The translations under genes were made by a program, and so were the position numbers. Of a DNA stretch of 64,000 nucleotides, positions 57,949 through 64,000 are shown piece by piece. Source of the DNA: Herpetosiphonaceae bacterium (GTDB lineage: Bacteria; Chloroflexota; Chloroflexia; Chloroflexales; Kallotenuaceae). The notes beneath the pieces were generated by a model, which did no database searches, was not told where the DNA came from, and worked only from the letters and a program-made list of their open reading frames with translations. Positions within the stretch are counted from its first letter, which is position 1. Every line of letters begins with the position of its first letter. The DNA is taken from assembly GCA_036374795.1 (NCBI GenBank), contig DASUTC010000279.1, positions 1 to 64,000 on the forward strand, written 5' to 3'.

Positions 57949-58188
57949 ATGACTGTACGTACATTTATTGACCTTGCCCAAATCGTCCTGGCGATTACGC
58001 TGATCGTGCTTGTGCTGCTGCAAGCCAAAGGCAACTCGGCCAGCGCCTTCTTCAACCGCGAGGCCGCTACCACCTATCGTACACGCCGTGGCGTGGAGCG
58101 GACGATCCTTCAGGCGACGATCGCGATCGGCATCTTGTTCTGTGTCCTTTCGCTGATCAACAACCTGCTGCCGAAGTTTGGTATCTAG
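57949..58188 (+). CDS. secG: Preprotein translocase subunit SecG
   Basis: 79 aa with two membrane helices (IVLAITLIVLVLLQAKGN and ATIAIGILFCVLSLINNLL). LQAKGN, the FFNRE segment and the short size match SecG, which assists SecYE during export. GGGAG lies 13 nt before the ATG, rather far. A strong terminator follows, so the gene is monocistronic. Confidence 0.88.
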   Translation: MTVRTFIDLAQIVLAITLIVLVLLQAKGNSASAFFNREAATTYRTRRGVERTILQATIAIGILFCVLSLINNLLPKFGI

Positions 58189-58195
58189 GCCCAGG

Positions 58196-58242
58196 CACGC
58201 CGATTGATCGTGAAGCTGCTTCATGAGCGATCGGCGTGTTTG
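58196..58242 (+). terminator. secG terminator
   Basis: A stem of about 20 bp with few mismatches (outer CACGCCGAT/ATCGGCGTG, inner GAAG/CTTC) and a 3-nt loop, followed by TTTGTGTGTT. Confidence 0.85.
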
Positions 58243-58256
58243 TGTGTTAAGTACAC

Positions 58257-59885
58257 ATGATTCGTCGTATCCGCTGGCAAATCCTGATCGCTGTCGCCGC
58301 CGCGCTGTTCATCTTCAGTCTGCTCGGCTCGTTCGCGCTCTCGTCCGCAGCCACGCATCGTCCGCTGCAAGGTCGGGTCTATGTCGAAGGCGTGGTCGGC
58401 ACGCCCGAACAGCTTAACCCGCTGGCGCAAGGCCCCGATACATCGCAGGCCGAGCGAGATATTGCCGCGCTGCTCTTCGAGGGGCTGACGGAGGTCGACG
58501 CCACGGGTCGCGTCCAGCCCGCGCTGGCGGAGCGCTGGACGGCAAGCCAGGATAGCCGCGTCTATACCTTTACGCTGCGCAGCGATCGGACCTGGCACGA
58601 TGGCGCGCCCGTCACCGCCGATGATGTGCTGTACACGGTGCGCGGCGTGCAGAACGCGAACTTTCCCGGCGATCCCGCGCTGGCCGTTCTCTGGCGGAAC
58701 GTTCTGGTGCAAAAACTCGACGAGCAGACGATCCGCTTCGAGCTGAGCACGCCCTTCGCACCCTTCCCCAGCCTTGCTCGCCTCCCGATCTTACCGGCGC
58801 ATCTCTTCCGCACCCTGCGCCCTGAGCAGTGGGCCGCCGCCCCGTTCAGCCGCCGCCCTGTCGGCACTGGCCGCTGGAAGCTTCAGGCGCTCGACGCGCA
58901 GCAAGCGCTGCTGGTGCCGTTCTTCGAGTATCCCGGCAGACGAACGCTCGATAATCTGCTGCTGCGATTCTACCCGACCGCAGATGCCGCTGTGCTGGCG
59001 CTGCGGCGCAATGAGGTCCAGGGCGTCGCGACACTTGCCACCGCAGGTCGCCGCGCGCCCGAAGCGCCGCGCCGGACGCAGCGTGTGCTGGCTCCGCTCG
59101 GCGACTACACGATGCTGGCCTTCAACCTGCGACAGCCGCCGCTCGATGAGGCGCAGTTCCGCGAGGCGCTCGCGCTCGGCATCAACCGCGATCTGCTGAT
59201 CGCCAATGTGCTCGACGGCCAGGGGCGTCTGCTCGACACGCCGGTTGTCTCCGGCACCTGGGCCGCCGATCCGCAGGCGCGGCTGCCGGAGTTTCGACGC
59301 AGCGCCGCGCAGCAATTGCTGGGGCAGCTCGGCTATGTCGATCGCAACGGCGACGGCTGGATCGAGCAGGACGGCCAACGGCTCACGCTGCCGCTGCTGA
59401 TCGCCGATACAGGCGAGCAGATCGCGCTGGCGAGCGAGGTCACGCGGCAGCTTCGGGCGATCGGCATCGGCGTCGAGGCGCGGCGCGTCCCGGCGGCCAC
59501 GCTGCAAACTGAGCTGGCGGCGCATAATTTTACGCTGGCGCTGCATAGCTGGAACAACGTCGGAGCCGATCCCGATGCATACGCGCTGTGGCACTCGTCG
59601 CGGGCCGACGGCGGCGCGAACTACGCGGGCCTGCGCGATAGCCAGATCGATCAATTCCTCACACAGGCCCGCGCGACAACCAGCGAGACGCAGCGGCGAC
59701 AGCTCTACTCGCAGTTTCAGCGGCGCTGGGCTGAGATAATCCCCAGCCTGCCGCTCTACCAGAGCGTGCTGGCCTACGACGTGAATGCGTCGATCGAGGG
59801 GCCGCCGCAGACGCCCGCCTTCCTCGCCTCGCCCGCCGATCGCTTCTCGCTGCTGGATGAGTGGAAGATTCCGGCCCGCCAGTAG
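58257..59885 (+). CDS. Oligopeptide/dipeptide-type extracellular solute-binding protein
   Basis: 542 aa, family 5 (SBP_bac_5). An N-terminal membrane helix (LIAVAAALFIFSLLGSFAL) has no lipobox, so the protein is anchored by an uncleaved signal or secreted. Family core: RDIAALLFEGLTEVD, RSDRTWHDGAPVTADDVLYT and YTMLAFNLRQPPLDEAQFRE. Near the C-terminus SWNNVGADPDAYALWHS is the usual ligand lobe. No permease or ATPase is adjacent, so the ligand is unknown. No clear ribosome binding site. Confidence 0.9.
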   Translation: MIRRIRWQILIAVAAALFIFSLLGSFALSSAATHRPLQGRVYVEGVVGTPEQLNPLAQGPDTSQAERDIAALLFEGLTEVDATGRVQPALAERWTASQDSRVYTFTLRSDRTWHDGAPVTADDVLYTVRGVQNANFPGDPALAVLWRNVLVQKLDEQTIRFELSTPFAPFPSLARLPILPAHLFRTLRPEQWAAAPFSRRPVGTGRWKLQALDAQQALLVPFFEYPGRRTLDNLLLRFYPTADAAVLALRRNEVQGVATLATAGRRAPEAPRRTQRVLAPLGDYTMLAFNLRQPPLDEAQFREALALGINRDLLIANVLDGQGRLLDTPVVSGTWAADPQARLPEFRRSAAQQLLGQLGYVDRNGDGWIEQDGQRLTLPLLIADTGEQIALASEVTRQLRAIGIGVEARRVPAATLQTELAAHNFTLALHSWNNVGADPDAYALWHSSRADGGANYAGLRDSQIDQFLTQARATTSETQRRQLYSQFQRRWAEIIPSLPLYQSVLAYDVNASIEGPPQTPAFLASPADRFSLLDEWKIPARQ

Positions 59886-60035
59886 CTCAAAAATCCATCT
59901 CCCAGCGTCACCGAACGGCCGCCACGCGAATATAGAAGATCATTTCCCGTAGGGGCGTATGGCCTACGCCCCGATTTGCGGTGTCGATCATCGAAACAGG
60001 CCAGATCCGGCTCGCCCACGCAGCGCCGCAGGGTT

Positions 60036-60041
60036 TATAAT
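60036..60041 (+). promoter_or_regulatory. -10 box of the TIR gene
   Basis: TATAAT, 75 nt before the ATG. Confidence 0.45.
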
Positions 60042-60116
60042 ACCCCTACCGAATCATCCATCATCGCCGATCTCATCCCCCGCCCGAAACAATCCTAGCG
60101 ATCGAGGAGTATTGTT

Positions 60117-60788
60117 ATGGCGCAGCAGCCTGCATCAAGTTACAGCTACGACGTGTTCATCAGCTACAGCAGCCGCGATAGCGATTGGGTCCATAACACG
60201 CTTCTGCCGCGTCTGGAAGAGGCGGGCCTGCGCGTTTGTATCGATTTTCGGGACTTTGAGATCGGCGTGCCGAGCATCGTCAACATGGAGAACGCGGTGG
60301 AGCGCAGCCGGAGGACGCTGCTGGTGCTGACAGAGAGCTGGATGAAGAGCGAGTGGACCGCGTTCGAGTCGCTATTGACGCAGACATCCGATCCCGCAGG
60401 CGTGCGCCGCAGGACGATCCCGCTCTTGCTTGAGCGCTGCGATCTGCCGCCGCGCTTGAAGATGCTAACCTACGCGGACTTCACCAACCCCAATCTCCAA
60501 GCAGCGCAGCTTCCACGGCTGATCAACGCGCTCAAAGATCCGGCGAGCAGCGCTCCGTCTGCATCGTCCAGCACGAGTCAGGCTGCGTCATCTCCCACCA
60601 CGAGCCAGAGCGCGCCTCCCAAGACCGATCCCGATCGCGCCCATGCCGAAGAGCTTTTGCGTATCAAGCGCCGCCGACTTCAGGTGTTAGAGCGTCAGGA
60701 GGCTACGTTAGGTCTACACGTACCCCCGCATATCGCGCTGGAAATCGAGGATCTGCGCCGCGAGATCGCCGATCTGGAGTCGCGCTGA
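60117..60788 (+). CDS. TIR-domain protein with C-terminal coiled module
   Basis: 223 aa. TIR fold at 10-135: YDVFISYSSRDSDWV (box 1), VCIDFRDFEIGVPSIVNM (box 2 region), LLVLTESWMKSEWTAFE, in which Glu84 sits four residues after the Trp as in NAD-cleaving TIRs. A Ser/Thr/Pro linker (140-168) leads to RAHAEELLRIKRRRLQVLE and RQEATLGLHVPPHIALEIED, a charged helical module I know from Chloroflexi and cyanobacterial conflict-type proteins. It may mediate pairing with an effector or sensor. GAGGAG lies 10 nt before the ATG. No partner gene is adjacent. Confidence 0.87.
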   Translation: MAQQPASSYSYDVFISYSSRDSDWVHNTLLPRLEEAGLRVCIDFRDFEIGVPSIVNMENAVERSRRTLLVLTESWMKSEWTAFESLLTQTSDPAGVRRRTIPLLLERCDLPPRLKMLTYADFTNPNLQAAQLPRLINALKDPASSAPSASSSTSQAASSPTTSQSAPPKTDPDRAHAEELLRIKRRRLQVLERQEATLGLHVPPHIALEIEDLRREIADLESR

Positions 60789-60843
60789 CGACGTTTCTCT
60801 CCCCTAAACACGAGACGTAGAGCTTCACGCAAGCGCACGGGGA

Positions 60844-60878
60844 CAAAAGAAAAACCCACCAGCCATTGACTGATGGGT
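60844..60878 (-). terminator. tRNA-Gly terminator
   Basis: Stem ACCCA-x-CAG/CTG-x-TGGGT, loop 7 nt, followed on the minus strand by TTTTCTTTTG. Confidence 0.8.
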
Positions 60879-60881
60879 AAT

Positions 60882-60957
60882 TGGAGCGGGAGACGGGATT
60901 CGAACCCGCGACCTTCTCCTTGGCAAGGAGATGCTCTACCAACTGAGCCACTCCCGC
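60882..60957 (-). tRNA. tRNA-Gly (anticodon GCC)
   Basis: 76 nt with encoded CCA and discriminator U. Acceptor GCGGGAG/CTCCCGC, D-arm with AGTTGGTAGA, anticodon stem CTCCT/AGGAG around TTGCCAA, T-arm CGGGTTCGAATCCCG. A full promoter (TTGCAA, 17 bp, TATACT) is upstream and a terminator follows. Confidence 0.97.
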
Positions 60958-60984
60958 AAACATCATTTGCTTGCGACGGCGTGG

Positions 60985-61013
60985 AGTATACCATAGGGTT
61001 GAAAAAATTGCAA
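60985..61013 (-). promoter_or_regulatory. tRNA-Gly promoter
   Basis: On the minus strand TTGCAA (61013-61008), 17 bp, TATACT (60990-60985), 27 nt before the mature 5' end. Confidence 0.7.
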
Positions 61014-61146
61014 ATTCAAAGCAACCGATCGACGTGCCATATCGCTGCACGAGGCCATTCCGTACGGTCGCGGCTCGTCATATCTGGACGCACCACGACC
61101 GTACGAGCTAGATCAGCGCGGGCGATCTCGACGCGAGTCTGTGGCA

Positions 61147-61536
61147 CTACCCGAAGCAGTAGTGTCCGTAATAATCAGTCCATTGCGGATCGGCTGTAAC
61201 CCAACCCTTCCAGGTATCTGAAAACGGGTTATACACATGATAGCGGTTATTGGCGATCCCTGTCGTAGCGAACACATCACCCTTTAAGAGCCTTCCAATC
61301 ACTGTGCTGCTGGTAGAGCTCTCAAAAACCCGTATATCGGTCGCCGTCACGATGCGACACCAGTATTCTCGGTACGCCGCTGTCTTAGCATGTGGGCGGT
61401 TAGCGGCCACGGTTCCCTGACGATGAGCACTGTCGCTCTTCATAATCGGCATGGAGGCTGCCGAGCTTACCGCTAGCGTGCTGCTCAACACCGCCAATGC
61501 CAACACAAAACCAACGATACGCGATCGTTTCGACAT
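61147..61536 (-). CDS. Small secreted protein with SH3-like domain
   Basis: 129 aa. A signal peptide of about 27 residues (VGFVLALAVLSSTLAVSSA) is followed by a basic linker and a compact domain: YWCRIVTATDIRVFESSTSS, then VIGRLLKGDVFATT and WKGWVTADPQW. This is the strand pattern of bacterial SH3 domains (SH3b) that bind wall components. Two Cys near both ends could form a disulfide. AAGGAGAA lies 5 nt before the ATG. Codon use is more AT-rich than its neighbours. Confidence 0.75.
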   Translation of the reverse strand: MSKRSRIVGFVLALAVLSSTLAVSSAASMPIMKSDSAHRQGTVAANRPHAKTAAYREYWCRIVTATDIRVFESSTSSTVIGRLLKGDVFATTGIANNRYHVYNPFSDTWKGWVTADPQWTDYYGHYCFG

Positions 61537-61980
61537 GGTGATTCTCCTTAGGTATGCTGCGACGGCCAGTTAAAGACAAGCCCGATCAAGCGGATAAATG
61601 TCGAGCGCACCTACCGCCGATCGATGGCATGCGTGGAGCTAAACGTCAATATCCTTTGGGGATGGAACACGAATGCTTGGAGACAACATCATTGAGTCAC
61701 CTGGGAATGTACGACGTTGGACAGAGCTGAAGGTTCTTCCTTCAATGAATAATGTGATGGGGTACCCATCCTCACTATACTCCCGACGTAGGAGCTTGTC
61801 AATCCCAAAAGTATAAGTTTTGTAAACAAACCCCGATTACAAAGAATACAACTCGATGAGACAGCCCGGGTTGCTGGAGAGATCAGAGGCTGCGCATAGC
61901 CAAGCTGGTCCAGGTATGCTATCATTCTTCGTACGAGCCTAGAACGTTCGTACGCAACGCAAGAGACGAAACCGAGCCGT
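61537..61980. other. Gene-free, relatively AT-rich stretch
   Basis: 444 bp between the SH3-like gene and the rSAM gene. Frames are short; one 47-codon frame (MLGDNIIESPGNVRRW...) at about 61673 has no ribosome binding site or recognisable family. It may contain remnants or an unrecognised RNA. Only a -10 box near the right end can be named. Confidence 0.5.
61917..61925 (+). promoter_or_regulatory. Extended -10 box of the rSAM gene
   Basis: TGC-TATCAT, 55 nt before the ATG. Confidence 0.45.
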
Positions 61981-63144
61981 ATGGACACCGAGCGAAAACT
62001 TGAGCTGCTGGCCGACGACGCGCGCTTCGAGTCGTGCGATAGCTTCACGCCGCGCAGACGCAAGGGCAAGCAGACCGGCCCCGGCATCACCACCACGCAG
62101 GGCGCGGACGGCAAGCCGATGGCGCTGTTCCGGCTGCTGCAAAGCAATAGCTGCGAGTGGGACTGTCCCTACTGCCCGCTGCGTCGCTCCAACGACATCG
62201 AGCGGGCCACGCTGGAGCCGGAGGAGCTGGCGGGCATCTTCATGCAGCGCCACGAGCAGGGCGCGGTCCAGGGCCTCTTCCTCTCGTCGGCGGTTGCGGG
62301 CGGCGTGCGTCCGGCGATGGCTCGCATGCTCGATACCGTCGAGCTGCTGCGGGTGCGCTTCGCCTACACCGGCTACGTCCATCTCAAGCTGATGCCGGGA
62401 GCGCGCGCCGACGAGGTCGAGCGAGCGGCGACACTGGCCGACCGCGTCTCGATCAACCTGGAAGCGCCCAACGGCGAGCGCATGCGCCGGATCTCGCCGG
62501 AGCGCGGCTGGAGCACGATCCTTGAGCCGATGGCTCACGCCCGCGATCAGCAGGACGCCGGGCACCTGCCGTCGGGCCAGGCCACGCAGCTCGTCGTCGG
62601 CGCGTCGGGCGAGAGCGACCGCGAGATCTTTGATGCGACCACGCGGATGTACCGCGAGTTCAAGCTGCGGCGGGTCTACTTCAACGCCTTCAGGCCGCAG
62701 GCGGGCACGCCCATGCAGGAGCACGAGGCGACGCCGCTGATGCGGCAGCAGCGCTTGCAGGAGGCAGACTGGCTGCTGCGGCACTACGGCTTCAATGCCA
62801 GCGAGCTCCCCTTCGAGGCCGACGACAACCTGCCGCTCCAGCTCGATCCCAAGTTTGCCTGGGCGCTCCATCACCCTGAGCGCTTCCCGATCGAGGTGCA
62901 GACCGCCGACCGCGAGGAGCTGCTGCGCGTGCCGGGGATCGGCCCGATCAGCGTCGAGCGCATCCTGGCGATGCGGCGCGGCGCGCGCTTCCGCGAGCTC
63001 CAGCACCTCCGTAAGCTCGGCGTCGTCGTCGACAAGGCGCGGCACTTCATCACCCTGGACGGGCGCTTCTTCGGCGACGATACCGCGCAGGTCGTCGCGC
63101 GGCTGCGCGCCAAACCGATCGTCGAGCAACTGTCGCTGTGGTAA
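61981..63144 (+). CDS. Radical SAM protein with helix-hairpin-helix, DNA modification/repair type
   Basis: 387 aa. The cluster motif CEWDCPYCPLRR gives C-x3-C-x2-C for the 4Fe-4S/SAM site, preceded by LFRLLQSNS. RVSINLEAPNGERMRRISP and YFNAFRPQAGTP belong to the barrel. The C-terminus carries a HhH motif VPGIGPISVERILAMR that would grip DNA. This matches the family annotated as putative DNA modification/repair radical SAM protein, often next to an uracil-DNA-glycosylase-like gene; none is seen here before the window ends. Weak ribosome binding site. Confidence 0.9.
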   Translation: MDTERKLELLADDARFESCDSFTPRRRKGKQTGPGITTTQGADGKPMALFRLLQSNSCEWDCPYCPLRRSNDIERATLEPEELAGIFMQRHEQGAVQGLFLSSAVAGGVRPAMARMLDTVELLRVRFAYTGYVHLKLMPGARADEVERAATLADRVSINLEAPNGERMRRISPERGWSTILEPMAHARDQQDAGHLPSGQATQLVVGASGESDREIFDATTRMYREFKLRRVYFNAFRPQAGTPMQEHEATPLMRQQRLQEADWLLRHYGFNASELPFEADDNLPLQLDPKFAWALHHPERFPIEVQTADREELLRVPGIGPISVERILAMRRGARFRELQHLRKLGVVVDKARHFITLDGRFFGDDTAQVVARLRAKPIVEQLSLW

Positions 63145-63291
63145 GCAGCGATCCTGCCAGTCATCCCCTACCAGCCTGCTAATCCTACACCATGACGGTC
63201 CCAGCGCATCTGGCTACAACTTGCCGGGAGCGGTATCATAGGCACGTTGCCCACCGCCCTGCACGTGGGTCGATCATTCCGAGGAGCCCCG

Positions 63292-64000
63292 ATGATTGAA
63301 GCGACTGACTTGCATAAATATTTCGGCACCTTCCACGCGGTGCGCGGGATCTCGCTGCATGTAGCTGCGGGCGAGGTGCTGGCGCTGCTCGGCCCCAACG
63401 GCGCGGGCAAGACCACCACCGTGCGGATGCTCAGCGCGATCTTGCAGCCTAACCGTGGCACGGCGCGCGTGGCAGGACACGACGTGGTCAAAGAGCCGCA
63501 GATCGTACGCCACAAGATCGGGCTGCTGACCGAGTATCCCGGCCTCTACGCGCGCATGACCGCCGTCGACTATCTGATGTTCTTCGGACGCTTGCAGGGC
63601 ATGAGCCAGCACGATTGCACCGTGCGCGCCACGGAGCTGCTTCAGCAGTTCGGGCTGTGGCAGGCGCGCGACCGCAAGCTGGACGGATACTCCAAGGGCA
63701 TGAAGCAAAAGGTCGCGCTGATCCGCGCCATGTTCCACGATCCGGCGGTGCTCTTTCTGGACGAGCCGACGACCGCGATGGACCCGCAGAGCGCGCGGAC
63801 GGTGCGCGATGCCATCGCCGGGCTGCGCGACTCGCGGCGAGCCGTGGTGCTCTGCACGCACAACCTGACCGAGGCCGAGGAGCTGGCAGACTACATCGCG
63901 GTGGTGCGCGGCGGGCAGATCGTGGCGCAGGGCACGTCGGAGGAATTGACCCAGCAGCTTCTCGGCGATCCGCTGTGGGAGCTGCGCACGGCTCGTTCGC
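63292..64000 (+). CDS. ABC transporter ATP-binding protein, 3' truncated by window
   Basis: 236 codons visible. Walker A GPNGAGKTT, Q-loop LTEYPGLYARM, signature YSKGMKQKVALIRA (variant of LSGGQ) and Walker B VLFLDEPTTAMD. Switch His in CTHNLTEAEE. The YSKGMKQK-type signature and lack of TOBE are typical of CcmA/NatA-type exporters. The permease probably lies beyond the window. GAGGAG lies 5 nt before the ATG. Confidence 0.9.
   Translation, partial: MIEATDLHKYFGTFHAVRGISLHVAAGEVLALLGPNGAGKTTTVRMLSAILQPNRGTARVAGHDVVKEPQIVRHKIGLLTEYPGLYARMTAVDYLMFFGRLQGMSQHDCTVRATELLQQFGLWQARDRKLDGYSKGMKQKVALIRAMFHDPAVLFLDEPTTAMDPQSARTVRDAIAGLRDSRRAVVLCTHNLTEAEELADYIAVVRGGQIVAQGTSEELTQQLLGDPLWELRTARS

Noticed and set aside
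61689-62147. 152-codon minus-strand frame overlapping the rSAM gene start
   Set aside because: Half of it is antisense to a confident gene and the rest shows no similarity or ribosome binding site.

Overview
The window is high-GC bacterial chromosome, about 60-65% G+C by eye, with short spacers and strong AGGAGG-type ribosome binding sites. Several features point to Chloroflexota, probably class Chloroflexia: MerR-type HspR control of DnaJ and ClpC, a shortened ATP synthase delta subunit, SelB with tRNA-Sec, ATP-dependent PEP carboxykinase, secreted enzymes carrying a GGLPVFG-type repeat, PT-rich surface proteins, and a TIR protein with the C-terminal coiled module I associate with this phylum. 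This assignment is inference from gene content. No species can be named.

Region 1 (1-17.1 kb) is mostly minus strand. It holds the end of a DnaC/IstB-like ATPase, a sigma-70 factor, an SDR protein, a carotenoid-biosynthesis-like membrane protein, tsaD, a four-helix protein, dnaN (plus strand), a VOC protein, a HAS-barrel protein, a lipoprotein, an M23 peptidase and a GH99/71-like hydrolase that share one repeat module, NurA, a Zincin_2 metalloprotein and SelB.

Region 2 (17.1-24.0 kb) is an iron-acquisition island: a cupin gene, an Fe(III) ABC importer (binding protein, fused permease, ATPase), an FTR1-type permease and a thioredoxin-like ferredoxin. Two near-consensus Fur boxes and one weaker site sit in its control regions.

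Region 3 (24-35 kb) has small proteins of unknown function, an SPFH/prohibitin gene with a mini membrane partner, an ArsA/Get3 ATPase and a DUF429 protein. It ends with a heat-shock cluster, dnaJ-hspR-clpC, whose first promoter overlaps a HAIR operator.

Region 4 (35-47.8 kb) contains a DUF6062 protein, a PP2C-like/beta-propeller membrane protein, surE, two tandem Pro/Thr-rich anchored proteins sharing a C-terminal two-cysteine motif, an AAC(2')-like acetyltransferase, tRNA-Sec, and signalling proteins (TPR/MshEN, a hybrid receiver-GAF-kinase, a receiver/roadblock protein).

Region 5 (47.8-64 kb) is the ATP synthase operon in the order a-c-b-delta-alpha-gamma-beta-epsilon. It is followed by mreB, pckA, secG, an oligopeptide-binding protein, a TIR protein, tRNA-Gly(GCC), a small secreted protein, an rSAM/HhH DNA-repair-type protein and an ABC ATPase cut by the window end.

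Two non-coding repeat families run through the window. One is imperfect tandem heptanucleotides in spacers, ending just before start codons and occurring twice inside the ATP synthase operon. The other is a GC-rich element with a GCCGTCAGGC-type core, usually placed just after a stop codon. Together with a recurrent extended -10 promoter (TGC then TATAAT-like), they are the most striking structure that the genes do not explain. No CRISPR array, rRNA, transposase or prophage was seen.
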